A program made the position numbers and the translations under genes. A model generated the notes under the pieces. That model searched no databases, was not told the origin of the DNA, and worked only from the letters and a program-made list of their open reading frames with translations. 5,459 nucleotides of DNA from a bacterium (lineage in GTDB: Bacteria > Zixibacteria > MSB-5A5 > GN15 > FEB-12): positions 1-5,459 of the forward strand of contig JAUXBJ010000163.1 of assembly GCA_030619425.1 (NCBI GenBank). Direction: 5' to 3'. Positions 5,089 to 5,459 of this stretch are shown here, piece after piece. Position 1 is the first letter of the stretch. Each line of letters starts with the position of its first letter.

Positions 5089-5459
5089 GTTTGCTAAACG
5101 CCTTCAGAATGGGCACCGCACCATAGCGGCCTGACAAGTAACCCTTTTGCAAAGCCTCACCGTTTCTTGGCTTGTAGTCGGATAGAGGATACAGACAGGT
5201 TGCGTCTTCCTCGTTTTTCTCCGTAAACCAAATCTGATCGCGTCTGAATAAATCAGGGTCCAGCAGAGTCGTATCGTGAGTCGTTAGAATCAGCTGGGCT
5301 CCCGCCTTGTTCATCTCGGAATTAAAGAAAGGCTTGACCAGTTCGCGCACAAGCATCGAATGGAGGCTTCGTTCTATTTCGTCGTAGACAACTGTGTAGC
5401 CGAGCGTAAGCGCCACTATCCAGGGAATCGCCAACCGAAAGAGTTGCTGGGTCCCCTCG
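5072..5459 (-). CDS. rloA: AAA15/RloA-like ATPase, C-terminal part (5' end beyond the window)
   Basis: The last 128 residues of an AAA15-family (ABC-like) ATPase whose N-terminus with Walker A lies past the right edge; the frame is open to the final base. The visible part starts in the signature region EGTQQLFRLA (5429-5458), followed by Walker B with the catalytic acid (VVYDEIERSLH), the histidine switch LILTTHDTTLLD and the family tail RRDQIWFTEKN ... YLSGRYGAVPIL. These are hallmarks of the RloA/AriA-type ATPases that sense infection and hold a partner effector. It overlaps rloB by 17 bases. A TTG at 5432-5434 is internal, not a start, because conserved motif residues precede it in frame. 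Like rloB, it is A+T-richer than the genes to its left. Confidence 0.88.
   Translation of the reverse strand, partial: EGTQQLFRLAIPWIVALTLGYTVVYDEIERSLHSMLVRELVKPFFNSEMNKAGAQLILTTHDTTLLDPDLFRRDQIWFTEKNEEDATCLYPLSDYKPRNGEALQKGYLSGRYGAVPILKAFSKHDTEA

Noticed and set aside
5432..5434. TTG as the start of a small 120-residue ATPase fragment
   Set aside because: Conserved signature residues EGTQQLFR precede it in frame to the window edge, so the gene continues beyond the window.

Overview
The window reads as a chromosomal segment of a Gram-negative-type bacterium, roughly 55% G+C by eye. No RNA gene or phylogenetic marker is present. The gene set and the intergenic repeat style resemble those of environmental bacteria such as Deltaproteobacteria-like or candidate-phylum (e.g. 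Zixibacteria) genomes, but this is only an impression from memory.

Plus strand, 142-3156: a compact zinc-uptake operon. A promoter-like region carries a perfect 7-bp inverted repeat (GTAATAC-AAG-GTATTAC) between a TTGACA -35 box and the -10 region. A small ribbon-helix-helix (RHH) protein follows, with a Cys/His-rich C-terminal domain. Three bases later come znuA (periplasmic zinc-binding protein), znuC (ATPase) and znuB (membrane permease), spaced by 3 and 11 bases and then overlapping by 8. The first gene is best read as a zinc-sensing autorepressor of the transporter, in the place Zur usually fills. The binding protein lacks the usual first histidine ligand (Ala72) but keeps the other two histidines, the aspartate and a His-rich loop.

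3157-3310: a convergent intergenic region made almost entirely of repeat-like sequence. It holds a CAGGCTGTTGAAAAA-type element, an imperfect palindrome of the CGTCATTGCGAG...GCAATCTC type, and a perfect 11-bp stem with a 4-nt loop that could end transcription from both sides.

Minus strand, 5459-3311: three tightly packed genes. They are the C-terminal part of an AAA15/RloA-like ATPase (its 5' end lies beyond the window), an RloB-family TOPRIM-like protein overlapping it by 17 bases, and, 8 bases further on, a GTDC1/QTMAN-like (DUF3524) glycosyltransferase related to the tRNA-queuosine mannosyltransferase. The ATPase-RloB pair has the design of anti-phage modules such as PARIS (AriA/AriB) and is A+T-richer than its neighbours, which suggests transfer. 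Its apparent co-transcription with an anticodon-modifying enzyme is the most intriguing feature of this half: the modification could bear on a tRNA-targeting effector, or the defence pair may simply have landed upstream of a housekeeping gene.
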